NCBI GenBank assembly: GCA_905214265.1
Contig: CAJMLQ010000101.1
Location: 1 to 10,771 of the forward strand
Length of the DNA stretch: 10,771 nucleotides
Direction of reading: 5' to 3'
Source: an uncultured bacterium
GTDB taxonomy: Bacteria; Bacillota; Clostridia; Oscillospirales; Ruminococcaceae
A model generated the notes under the pieces. The model saw only the letters and a program-made list of their open reading frames with translations. It made no database searches and was not told the DNA's origin. The position numbers were made by a program, and so were the translations under genes. Below are positions 1 to 6,753 of the stretch, piece by piece (position 1 is the first letter of the stretch; each line of letters starts with the position of its first letter).

Positions 1-387
1 AAGCATCCGGCGGACCGCCTGGGCGTAGGAGCTGTCGCCGGTGACGGCGTAGCTGATGCCCAGGTTGATAGACATCTGGGCCAGCCATTGGTGATAGTAG
101 CACTGCCATGCCCGCTGAAAAGGCTCATCTCGGTAATTCATGCCACAGGTAGGACAGATGTGATTCTCCCGGTCATAGGGATTGAAGATCAAAGGAGTGT
201 TATCGCTTTTGCAGGAATTATAAAAGACAAACCCGCAGGTTTCCGGTACGGAGAAGCCACGGCGCAGCATTTCGTCGCAGCCAGCCTGAATCTGAGAAAA
301 CGCCTGGCGGTACCAGCTGAATTCCTGAAGATTTTTGCGGATGCGTGCAATGTCACGGCTATCCGCGTAAAGATGGGGCAGGGACAT
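1..387 (-). CDS. Heparinase II/III-like polysaccharide lyase family protein, N-terminal part (cut by window edge)
   Basis: Only the first 129 residues are inside the window and the reading frame is still open at base 1. The visible part resembles the N-terminal helical region of heparinase II/III and alginate-lyase-like proteins: a His-x-Cys-x-x-Cys-Gly segment (HICPTCG, about residues 76-82) followed by a Trp-rich helix and the phrase LGISYAVTGDSSYAQAVRRM near the end, which is typical of the toroid of these lyases. Family members cleave uronic-acid-containing polysaccharides by beta-elimination; the catalytic residues lie beyond the edge, so activity is not shown. The start is ATG at 387 with an AAAGGA about 13 bases upstream. 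An in-frame TGA at 394-396 rules out a longer start, so there is no signal peptide and the protein should be cytoplasmic. It follows the alpha-mannosidase gene by 39 bp, so it is probably in the same operon and acts on the same imported glycan. Another family of the alpha/alpha-toroid fold remains possible. Confidence 0.62.
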   Translation of the reverse strand, partial: MSLPHLYADSRDIARIRKNLQEFSWYRQAFSQIQAGCDEMLRRGFSVPETCGFVFYNSCKSDNTPLIFNPYDRENHICPTCGMNYRDEPFQRAWQCYYHQWLAQMSINLGISYAVTGDSSYAQAVRRML

Positions 388-426
388 AAACGTTCACATA
401 TCCTTTCCGAGGGAATTCCCCCCTCG

Positions 427-2868
427 TTATTCGATGGCCTGTTCCAGCAGGTTATCCTCTTCCAAAACGCTGGCATCCGGTCGCCAGCGGAAGGTTTTAA
501 CCTCCCAGGGAGCAGCGGATACCGGGAAGGCGGATTCTCTCACCCGCAGCACGTCCTTCTGCGGCTGCTCGGTTGGGTTGAACAGTCGCAGAATCCAGCC
601 GTCTCCGTTGGAAGCCGCCTTGATGGCAGAACAGATCAGGCAGTTTCCCTCCAGCGCCCAGAAGCTCTCCTGGGAGTCTTGGCAGTTTCCGCTGAAACAG
701 GCCAGCAGCACCGGCTCCTCGCAATGGAGCTGTGCCTCCCGGGGGACAGCAGCTAGGCGCTGCCGGCTTTCCCCACCATTGAGGAAAAAGCGGTAGGTCA
801 CGCAGGTGTGGTCGCTGTTTTGCAGATACCGTCCGCTGAGGACGTGGATGCGGCCGGGCATGGGGTGGGCGGAGTAGCCGCAGGATTTGATCAGCGTCTG
901 GTAGAGCGTCCCATTGCAGCAGCTGGAGCCGTAGACCGAATCGTTTATCAGAGTCAGACATGTTTCTCCGCTGTCGGCGGCCAGCCACTTCTGGGCTACC
1001 TCTTCCTGGCCGTCACAGGCCAGCTCTTCCGTACCAAAGGCAGTTTCACCCAAAAAGCGGAATCCGGAAGAGGCCGGATGGACTGCCAGCTTGACCACCT
1101 TCAGATCCTCGGCAAACTGCAGGAAAACCTCGGTTTCCAACTCCGTATCCAGACAGGGCAGCTTGTAGCGCAGCACCAGTTCAGAACGTCCGTATTCGAA
1201 TACGCCTTCCACCACGACCCGGACGGGGCCGTCTTCAATGACCCGCAGCAGAGGATTTCCCTGCCCGTCCCGGCGGATATGGAAGCATCCGGCGGGAATG
1301 TCATATTTTTGCAGGGTCATGCCCCAGGTGTCGTGAATGTCTTCAAAGACTGTCGGGAGAAAACTGCCGGGACGGAGATACTCGGTCCCGTCGATACGGT
1401 AGCTGTCCAGAAGGCCGGTACGGCGGTTGATGGAGGCCTCCACTCGTCCGGTGGAAAACCGGAGAACGCCGCCATCTTCCATGATTGCTCCGGAGAGAGG
1501 CGGTTCTTCCACCACCTGGTAAGTGAACTCCAGCCGTTCCATGGACATGGGTTTTAGCCGGGTGCGGAAGGCGATACGCCGACGCCACTGGATGGGGACC
1601 ATGTTCTCCTCCTGCTCCCGCTGGACGGGCACCGGCTGGCCGTCCCTGGTCAGGACCGGCTGGGCGAAGCCTTCCCGCACCGTCTGGGCCAGGGGCAGCT
1701 CGTAGGTAAAGGTCTGTTCCACCGGGTAGGGATGGGGATTGTAAAGGTAAAGAGGCGTAATGCTGGAGGTGGGGGAAATCCGTCCGTAGGTCATGGAGAG
1801 AAACACGGCCAGCCGGGTGCGGGAAACCTGCTCTAGAGCATGATTCGCCAGCCGCAAAGCGTCGTCCTCCGCCCGTTTGATGGCGGTGCCGGGCAGGATG
1901 TCGTGAAATTGCAAAAAGAGGAGATCCTTTCGAATGTCCATCAGTTCTTTTTCTGGATACGGATGCGCGCCAATGGCCGCGGCGTGGGCGGCCATCTTTT
2001 CCAAAGCGTAGTATGCGCCCTCCAGGCGGCGGTGGGCCTGCTTGACTCGGACCTGAGAGATATAGCAGCCGACGCCCCAGTGGTTCATGGGCTGAGGGAC
2101 TACTTCAAAGTGTTCCTTGGACTCCCGCAGAGCGGCAAAATATGTCTCCGGGGTGGAGTGAATGAGAGCTTCGCCGTTTTCCATCATCTCACCGATGGCA
2201 GCCAGGTCCTCCGCAGAGGGCCCTCCGCCGTGGTTGCCGATCCCCCACAGGACTAGGCCGGTGGGGCCGTCTGCATTTTCCGCTTGGTACTTCTCAATTT
2301 TCATCCGGGCGCGGCCTTTGCCGGATTCATAGCCGTTTAAAAGCCGATGGACAAGGATCTGGGAACCATCATAGCCCTCCCAAAGAAAGGTGTTTTCCTT
2401 GAGGGGAAAATCCGCCTGCCCGGGGCGGCAGACGATATAGCTGTTATAGCCGGACTTGGCCAGAATTTGGACCAGCCCCCGACTATGGCCGAAGGGGTCA
2501 AAGTTGATAGCAGTGGTAGGTTCGGCTCCGAATTTTTCGCGGAAATAGTTCCGGCCTTCCAGAATCTGCCGGACAAAGGATTCGCCGCTGGGCATGTTGC
2601 AGTCGGGCTGGAGATACCAACCGCCCATGATGTGCCATTTCCCCGCGGCCACAAGGCGCTGGATTTCCCGAAACAAGGGCGGGTCATACTGCTCGACCCA
2701 CTGATAGAGGACGGCCTCGTTGTGGTTGAAAACGAAACCGTCGGTTTCCCGGCAGAACCGGGCGGCTGTTTCAAAGGTGGAAAGGGCCTCGGCGACTCCT
2801 TCCTCCCGCTGCCAGAGCCAGACCGGGTCTAGATGCGCATTGCAGATGAGATGAATGGATTGAGACAT
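427..2868 (-). CDS. GH38 alpha-mannosidase, cytoplasmic
   Basis: The protein has 813 residues, within the usual range for bacterial family 38 glycoside hydrolases, which are retaining, zinc-dependent alpha-mannosidases. Family signatures are present in order: the N-terminal metal-site motif NAHLDPVW (His12, Asp14), WYLQPDCNMPSGESFVRQ around 84-101, FDPFGHS with the presumed nucleophile Asp124, GNHGGGPS at 211-218, and the QFHDILPGT block with the metal-ligand His at 322. The C-terminal half is the usual beta-sandwich region. The start ATG has GGAGG eight bases upstream. No signal peptide or membrane segment is visible, so it should act on sugar already imported. It lies 90 bp downstream of the lipoprotein gene of an oligosaccharide ABC importer and 39 bp upstream of a heparinase-like gene. 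The likely role is removal of alpha-linked mannose from an imported oligosaccharide. The exact linkage cannot be read, and GH38 also includes mannosylglycerate hydrolases. Confidence 0.93.
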   Translation of the reverse strand: MSQSIHLICNAHLDPVWLWQREEGVAEALSTFETAARFCRETDGFVFNHNEAVLYQWVEQYDPPLFREIQRLVAAGKWHIMGGWYLQPDCNMPSGESFVRQILEGRNYFREKFGAEPTTAINFDPFGHSRGLVQILAKSGYNSYIVCRPGQADFPLKENTFLWEGYDGSQILVHRLLNGYESGKGRARMKIEKYQAENADGPTGLVLWGIGNHGGGPSAEDLAAIGEMMENGEALIHSTPETYFAALRESKEHFEVVPQPMNHWGVGCYISQVRVKQAHRRLEGAYYALEKMAAHAAAIGAHPYPEKELMDIRKDLLFLQFHDILPGTAIKRAEDDALRLANHALEQVSRTRLAVFLSMTYGRISPTSSITPLYLYNPHPYPVEQTFTYELPLAQTVREGFAQPVLTRDGQPVPVQREQEENMVPIQWRRRIAFRTRLKPMSMERLEFTYQVVEEPPLSGAIMEDGGVLRFSTGRVEASINRRTGLLDSYRIDGTEYLRPGSFLPTVFEDIHDTWGMTLQKYDIPAGCFHIRRDGQGNPLLRVIEDGPVRVVVEGVFEYGRSELVLRYKLPCLDTELETEVFLQFAEDLKVVKLAVHPASSGFRFLGETAFGTEELACDGQEEVAQKWLAADSGETCLTLINDSVYGSSCCNGTLYQTLIKSCGYSAHPMPGRIHVLSGRYLQNSDHTCVTYRFFLNGGESRQRLAAVPREAQLHCEEPVLLACFSGNCQDSQESFWALEGNCLICSAIKAASNGDGWILRLFNPTEQPQKDVLRVRESAFPVSAAPWEVKTFRWRPDASVLEEDNLLEQAIE

Positions 2869-2910
2869 GGAAAATACCTCCGGGTTTGCGCAAAAGCGGC
2901 GGATATGGCA

Positions 2911-2936
2911 ACAAGGGGAAGCGAACTTCCCCTTGT
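2911..2936 (-). promoter_or_regulatory. Perfect 11-bp intergenic hairpin after the lipoprotein gene
   Basis: The arms at 2911-2921 and 2926-2936 are perfect inverted repeats (ACAAGGGGAAG / CTTCCCCTTGT). They are separated by four bases that read TTCG on the transcribed minus strand. The hairpin lies between the lipoprotein and alpha-mannosidase genes. No real U-tract follows it on the minus strand, so it looks more like an mRNA 3'-end stabiliser or partial attenuator than a strong intrinsic terminator. Confidence 0.7.
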
Positions 2937-2940
2937 CCGG

Positions 2941-2956
2941 ACCGCGTCGGCGCGGT
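2941..2956 (-). promoter_or_regulatory. Second GC-rich hairpin directly after the lipoprotein stop codon
   Basis: The arms ACCGCG (2941-2946) and CGCGGT (2951-2956) are perfect complements with a 4-base loop. The hairpin ends two bases from the lipoprotein stop codon (2959-2961) and sits in tandem with the 11-bp hairpin at 2911-2936. No T-run follows. It probably helps protect the 3' end of the lipoprotein mRNA. Confidence 0.5.
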
Positions 2957-2958
2957 GA

Positions 2959-4575
2959 TTAATATTTCAGGTTGCTGGTGTAGCCGCAGAAATCGTTGAG
3001 TTCGTCGAGCACCTGCTGCGCGCCCAGACTCTTCACTTCGTCCAGGTATTTGGCGATTGCCTGATCTACCGGGACAGAACCGGTAATGGCAGAAGAGACG
3101 GCAGTCTCAAACGCGGCGTCGATATCGCCGCCGACGACCTGCCAGGTGGCGGAGTTGATGGCGTTCTGGGATTCAGAGATGGAGTACATGCAGCCGGAAG
3201 CAATGCTTTCCGCAGCGACGCTCTTCTTGAAGTCCAGGAGCTCCTGGGCAGTCTTCTTGCCGGCGTCGTCCAAAGCGTCGGACAGGAAGTTCCAGTCGTC
3301 ATAATAGGCGGGAATGGAGGAGACTAATCCGGCATTGGGCATCAGAGTGCCAGCTTTTTCATCCATCAGAGTGTAGACCGTGTTGCCCTCTATGCGATAG
3401 GTCTTGCCTTCGATGCCATAGGCAAAGTCAAAGTGACTGTCCTGAGAACCCAGCATCAGATCGACGGCTTCGTTGATCATGCGATCCGCGTTCTCCGTGC
3501 CCTTTACCATGATATAGGGAATGGTGCCGTACCAGACGTGGTTGATATTCTTGTCGATGTTGCCGCTTATGTAGGGGATTTCAACAAATTCTACATCGGG
3601 AGTCAGTTTCTCCAGATAAGGACGGGAGTCACCGCTGAAGCCAAGCCAGTAGAAGGTGGAGCCAGCTTTTCCAGACCAGAAATTCTCGCGCATCATGCTG
3701 CCTTTGTTGGTGAAGGTTTCCGGATCCAGGATGCCTTCGGCGTACAGCTTATTGAGGAAGGTCAGGCATTCGGCCATTTCGGGCTTCAACATGGTATCGA
3801 TCCAGGCATTGGCTTCAGGATCGTAGGTGATGGAGCGGCTGCCGTCCGTATTCAGGCGGGCATTAAAGGCCTGGAAGATGTCCTGTAGGTTCCAGGTGCC
3901 GGCTGCAGTCAGACCATAGGTATCGTTGACGCCGTTCCCATCGGGATCGTCATAGGTGAAGGCCCGGACAACTTCGTAGAACTCGTCCATGTTGGTGGGA
4001 ACAGAAAGTCCCAGGTTGTCCAGCCAGTCTTTCCGCATGGTGCGGACAAACATGTTCTTCGTAAACCCGGCGGGGAGGCCCCAGAGATCGCCATCGAATA
4101 CATAGAGATTCTGCATATCTTCCGGCATGCTCTTCCAAGTTTCGTTGTTGGCGAGATAATCGCCTACGGGTTCGATGGCATTCTGATCTTTGTACATCAG
4201 GATTTCATTGGTAGAAAAAACGCCGACCAGACCGGTCACGTCCTTGGATGTCATGAGAAGGTTGACTTTCTGTGTGTACTCGTTGCGGGCCAATGCGTTA
4301 ATGGTGACCTTGATGCCATACTTCTCTTCAACCATGGTCATCCATTCCTCTTTGAGTTCCGGATAATCACTGACATCGCCGAAGTAGAGAGGACGAGTAA
4401 TAAGAAGTTCAACGGGCTCTTCCTCTTCCGTGCCGGAAGATTCAGGAGCACTTTGAGAAGCCGCGCTGGAGCTGCCGGAGTCCGCAGGGGTGCTGCTGCC
4501 GCCGTTGTCGCCGCAGCCGACAGTAAGGGATGCCGCGAGGACTGCGCAGAGGATGAAAGAAAGATAGCGTTTCAT
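2959..4575 (-). CDS. Extracellular solute-binding lipoprotein of a CUT1 oligosaccharide ABC importer
   Basis: The 538-residue protein starts with a lipoprotein signal peptide (positively charged KR, a hydrophobic stretch, then LTVGC with the lipidated Cys21). A Ser/Gly/Pro/Glu-rich flexible linker follows to about residue 53, and then the binding domain. Signatures of the large LplA/YtcQ-type family 1 binding proteins are MRKDWLDNLGLSVPTNMDEF (180-199) and an EF-hand-like calcium-loop sequence, DDPDGNGVNDTYG (209-221). Family members capture oligosaccharides, often of plant or uronic-acid origin, at the outer face of the membrane. AGGAGG lies seven bases before the start. The gene follows its two permease genes and precedes the mannosidase, so the cargo is probably an alpha-mannose-containing oligosaccharide. 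That link is inference from neighbours only. Hairpins on both sides (4608-4625 and 2911-2956) may raise its mRNA level relative to the membrane components. Confidence 0.93.
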   Translation of the reverse strand: MKRYLSFILCAVLAASLTVGCGDNGGSSTPADSGSSSAASQSAPESSGTEEEEPVELLITRPLYFGDVSDYPELKEEWMTMVEEKYGIKVTINALARNEYTQKVNLLMTSKDVTGLVGVFSTNEILMYKDQNAIEPVGDYLANNETWKSMPEDMQNLYVFDGDLWGLPAGFTKNMFVRTMRKDWLDNLGLSVPTNMDEFYEVVRAFTYDDPDGNGVNDTYGLTAAGTWNLQDIFQAFNARLNTDGSRSITYDPEANAWIDTMLKPEMAECLTFLNKLYAEGILDPETFTNKGSMMRENFWSGKAGSTFYWLGFSGDSRPYLEKLTPDVEFVEIPYISGNIDKNINHVWYGTIPYIMVKGTENADRMINEAVDLMLGSQDSHFDFAYGIEGKTYRIEGNTVYTLMDEKAGTLMPNAGLVSSIPAYYDDWNFLSDALDDAGKKTAQELLDFKKSVAAESIASGCMYSISESQNAINSATWQVVGGDIDAAFETAVSSAITGSVPVDQAIAKYLDEVKSLGAQQVLDELNDFCGYTSNLKY

Positions 4576-4607
4576 TGTGTTTCCTCCTGTTATGATGTGG
4601 ATTTATG

Positions 4608-4625
4608 AAACGGGAGATCCCGTTT
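4608..4625 (-). promoter_or_regulatory. Intergenic hairpin between the second permease gene and the lipoprotein gene
   Basis: AAACGGG (4608-4614) and CCCGTTT (4619-4625) form a perfect 7-bp stem around a 4-base loop. The hairpin starts 13 bases after the permease stop and lies 32 bases upstream of the lipoprotein start codon. It could block exonucleases or mark an mRNA processing site. There is no T-tract, so a strong terminator is unlikely. Confidence 0.5.
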
Positions 4626-4638
4626 GATACAAGAAAAA

Positions 4639-5532
4639 TCAGCCTTTGACAGAACCGACCATGAGTCCGGAAGCGAAATGTTTTTGCAGGAAGGGATAGA
4701 CCAAAATGATGGGAATGATGGAAATGATCATCATTGCTGCTGCAAGGCCATCATTGTTGAGAACTTGCCCATTACTGGCAGACATGGACATCTGCTGCAT
4801 CAAGGCTTCAAATTGCCGTGACATATCCTCCTGAACAACGATCATCTCACGCAGTTTAACCGCGAAGGTGTACTTGGTTGGGTCGGAGTTGTACATGATA
4901 GAGGGGGTAAACGTATTCCAAAAACCTACGCCGGTAAAAAGGGCGATCGCCGCCAAAACTGGTTTGGACAGAGGCAGGATGATGTGACCGAAGATAAAGA
5001 ATTCGCCGGCGCCGTCAATTTTTGCCGCCTCAATCAGGCTTTCCGGGATGCTTTGGTAATAGTTCCGGATCAGCACGATGTTCCAGCCGCTGGCCAGAGC
5101 GGGGAGAATGCAGACCGCCAGGGTGTTCAAAAGCCCCAGTCCGCGCATCAATAGGAAAGAAGGGACGATGCCGCCGCTGAAAAGCATTGGAATGATAACC
5201 ATGTAATAGGCTAGGAAGGTACGGGGCTTGTAATCGCGGCGGGACATGGGATATGCCGCCGCTGCGTTAACGGCGACGCCCAGCACCGTGCCGACAACCG
5301 TGATGTAAATGGAGTTTAGGAGCGGCCCGTACACACCTTTGTCCAAAAGCACCATGCGGTAATACGCTGAAGACGCTTCTGATGGCCAAAGGGAAACGCC
5401 TCCTTTAACGATGCCGACATCCACCGATTGACGCAGGATGTAAAGAACCGGAATGAGCAGCGTAATGAAGAAAAGAAGGAAAAAGAGAAGGTTACATACA
5501 TTGAAAATTTTTTCACCAAGGGTCCGTTGCAT
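4639..5532 (-). CDS. CUT1 sugar ABC transporter permease, YtcP/LplC type
   Basis: This 297-residue integral membrane protein has about six hydrophobic segments, the first at roughly 11-33 and the last at roughly 264-281. The cytoplasmic coupling loop that docks on the ATPase is clear: ESLIEAAKIDGAGEFFIF followed by LPLSKP (164-191), the EAA motif of binding-protein-dependent permeases. The C-terminus GLMVGSVKG matches the conserved end of LplC/YtcP-type subunits, which pair with LplB/YteP-type partners. It should form the membrane channel with the permease encoded just upstream and receive sugar from the lipoprotein encoded downstream. The start ATG has GGAAAGG upstream at slightly long spacing. 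No ATP-binding subunit is encoded nearby. In this subfamily the ATPase is commonly a shared MsmX-like protein encoded elsewhere. Confidence 0.94.
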   Translation of the reverse strand: MQRTLGEKIFNVCNLLFFLLFFITLLIPVLYILRQSVDVGIVKGGVSLWPSEASSAYYRMVLLDKGVYGPLLNSIYITVVGTVLGVAVNAAAAYPMSRRDYKPRTFLAYYMVIIPMLFSGGIVPSFLLMRGLGLLNTLAVCILPALASGWNIVLIRNYYQSIPESLIEAAKIDGAGEFFIFGHIILPLSKPVLAAIALFTGVGFWNTFTPSIMYNSDPTKYTFAVKLREMIVVQEDMSRQFEALMQQMSMSASNGQVLNNDGLAAAMMIISIIPIILVYPFLQKHFASGLMVGSVKG

Positions 5533-5550
5533 GATTTCACACGCCTTTCC

Positions 5551-5564
5551 GCCGGGAAACCGGC
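5551..5564 (-). promoter_or_regulatory. Small hairpin between the two permease genes
   Basis: GCCGG (5551-5555) and CCGGC (5560-5564) pair perfectly around a 4-base loop. The hairpin sits immediately upstream of the GGAAAGG ribosome binding site of the second permease gene. It is short, so it could be chance, but it repeats the pattern of hairpins seen at the other transporter gene junctions. Confidence 0.35.
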
Positions 5565-5570
5565 ATGATA

Positions 5571-6497
5571 TTACAGGATGCTTCGGCCGTCTTCCGTCAT
5601 TTTTTTGCTGAGGGTGTTGGAAAGCAGCACCAGCCCGAGAGAAATGGTAGATTTAAACAGGCCCATGGCGGTAGCAATATCATAGCGGCCTTTCAGAATA
5701 CCCGTATCAAAAATGTAAGTATCAAGCACCATAGCAGATTCCCGCACCAGAGAGTTCGACAGTACATACAGCGGTTCGAACAGATTCAGAATTGACGCGA
5801 ACGAAAGGACCAGCATAACCAGGATTGTGGGTTTCAAACCGGGAAGAGTGATGTGGAGCGTCTGTTTCCAGCGGCCGGCACCATCGATCGCGGCAGCCTC
5901 ATACAGTTCGGAGCTGATCCCGGAAAGGGCGGCCAGATAAATGATGGAGTTGTAGCCCACAGTTTTCCACACGGCGATGAAGGTGTACAAAAGCGGAAAG
6001 GTCTTGGCCTGCCCGAAGAAGTAAATGGGTTCGATTCCGATCAGACCGAGCAGTTCGTTGACATAGCCGTTGGAGGGCGAGAGCAACAGCATCCAGATGC
6101 CGCCGACGACCGCCCAGGACAGGAAATGAGGCAGGGTGCTGATGGTCTGTACAAACTTTTTGTAAGGGGTGATCCGAATCTCGTTAAAAAGGATCGCCAG
6201 AATGATAGCGGATGGGAAGATGAACAGATAGTTCAGCAAAACGTACAGCCAGTTATTTCCAAATGCACGCCAGAAGTTGTTGAGGGAGAAGATGAATTTG
6301 AAGTTGTCAAATCCTACCCAGCTTTGAAATCCTCCAATGTTGAATTTACTGAAGGCGATGACGATACCGGGCAGAGGGAAATAGTTGAAAACGGTAATGA
6401 GCAGGAACGCTGGAAGTACCATCAGTGTTAGAATGAAATTTGTCGTACCCTTTCGTCCGCCTTGTAAGGCGGGACGCTTTGGAGCAGTGTCGGTCAT
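5571..6497 (-). CDS. CUT1 sugar ABC transporter permease, LplB/YteP type
   Basis: The 308-residue membrane protein has about six transmembrane stretches, beginning around residues 20-50, after a polar cytoplasmic N-terminus. The EAA coupling loop is SSELYEAAAIDGAGRWKQ followed by LPGLKP (195-223). The C-terminal phrases RYDIATAMGLFKS and NTLSKKMTEDG are typical of the LplB/YteP half of two-permease oligosaccharide importers. It is the first gene of the transporter operon. AGGAGG lies seven bases upstream of the start, and a leader of about 130 bases runs back to a clear -10 box at 6637-6642. It should heterodimerise with the permease encoded 38 bp downstream. The transported sugar cannot be deduced from the permease itself. 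Confidence 0.94.
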   Translation of the reverse strand: MTDTAPKRPALQGGRKGTTNFILTLMVLPAFLLITVFNYFPLPGIVIAFSKFNIGGFQSWVGFDNFKFIFSLNNFWRAFGNNWLYVLLNYLFIFPSAIILAILFNEIRITPYKKFVQTISTLPHFLSWAVVGGIWMLLLSPSNGYVNELLGLIGIEPIYFFGQAKTFPLLYTFIAVWKTVGYNSIIYLAALSGISSELYEAAAIDGAGRWKQTLHITLPGLKPTILVMLVLSFASILNLFEPLYVLSNSLVRESAMVLDTYIFDTGILKGRYDIATAMGLFKSTISLGLVLLSNTLSKKMTEDGRSIL

Positions 6498-6606
6498 AGA
6501 GAATCCTCCTGTTCGATTGAAATCGGGTATGGTGTGCGGTAAGGAATGTGTTTAACCTAAAAACACGATTATTCACAAGATTTGTTCCTTGTGTACAATT
6601 TTGAGC

Positions 6607-6621
6607 TTGAAAACATTTTGT
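6607..6621. promoter_or_regulatory. Possible CcpA cre-like site in the transporter leader
   Basis: The 15-mer TTGAAAACATTTTGT resembles the catabolite-responsive element WTGNAANCGNWNNCW but misses two defined positions, the central G and the C near the end. It lies about 10-25 bases downstream of the predicted transcript start, where cre sites often act as roadblocks. Because the region is AT-rich, this is only a weak candidate for catabolite repression of the importer operon. Confidence 0.25.
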
Positions 6622-6636
6622 ATTTTTACTGTACTA

Positions 6637-6642
6637 ATTATA
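6637..6642 (-). promoter_or_regulatory. -10 box of the transporter operon promoter
   Basis: The minus strand reads a perfect TATAAT here, about 140 bases upstream of the first permease start codon. At 17-bp spacing the -35 position (6660-6665) reads AAGATA, far from TTGACA. A good -10 without a -35 box suggests activator dependence. The AraC-family gene lies just upstream on the same strand, and repeated elements (6664-6690 and 6701-6719) lie just beyond the -35 position. Confidence 0.6.
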
Positions 6643-6663
6643 ACGCACAATATCGGCCTTATC

Positions 6664-6690
6664 TTTGCATTTTGCACGATTTTATTTGCA
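6664..6690 (-). promoter_or_regulatory. Triple TGCAAA direct repeat, candidate activator site
   Basis: On the minus strand TGCAAA occurs three times, at 6690-6685, 6676-6671 and 6669-6664, with start-to-start distances of 14 and 7 bases (21 between the outer copies). The cluster ends about where the -35 box of the transporter promoter should be. Outer copies two helical turns apart next to a defective -35 box would suit an AraC-type activator. No binding evidence can be read from sequence. Confidence 0.4.
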
Positions 6691-6700
6691 TAAATCATTC

Positions 6701-6719
6701 TGAAAAATGAGTGAAAAAT
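6701..6719. promoter_or_regulatory. TGAAAAAT direct repeat with 11-base period
   Basis: TGAAAAAT occurs at 6701-6708 and again at 6712-6719 on the plus strand, one helical turn apart. The pair is 59-77 bases upstream of the transporter -10 box, a usual distance for AraC-family activator half-sites. Related GRAAAAT words occur in the two plus-strand promoters (7822-7848 and 8996-9001), which may mean the same regulator acts at all three. The AT-rich setting lowers confidence. Confidence 0.35.
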
Positions 6720-6753
6720 CGGAAAACGATGTTGCCATAAGCTTGATGCGGTT

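Noticed and set aside
411..420. GGGAATTCCC palindrome between the mannosidase and heparinase-like genes
   Set aside because: It is a 10-bp palindrome without a loop or T-run. A site this short can easily occur by chance, and no role is supported.
88..756. Plus-strand open frame of 222 codons across the mannosidase/heparinase-like gene junction
   Set aside because: It is antisense to two genes supported by family motifs, has no ribosome binding site of note and shows no recognisable domain.
808..1557. Plus-strand open frame of 249 codons inside the mannosidase gene
   Set aside because: It is a shadow of the GH38 coding sequence, with no motif support.
5853..6431. Plus-strand open frame of 192 codons opposite the first permease gene
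   Set aside because: The translation is polar, has no recognisable motif, and is the complement of a clear six-TM permease.
6574..6593. CACAAG/CTTGTG inverted repeat in the transporter leader
   Set aside because: It has six base pairs around an 8-base loop in AT-rich DNA, with no T-run or partner structure. It is too weak to call a regulatory element.
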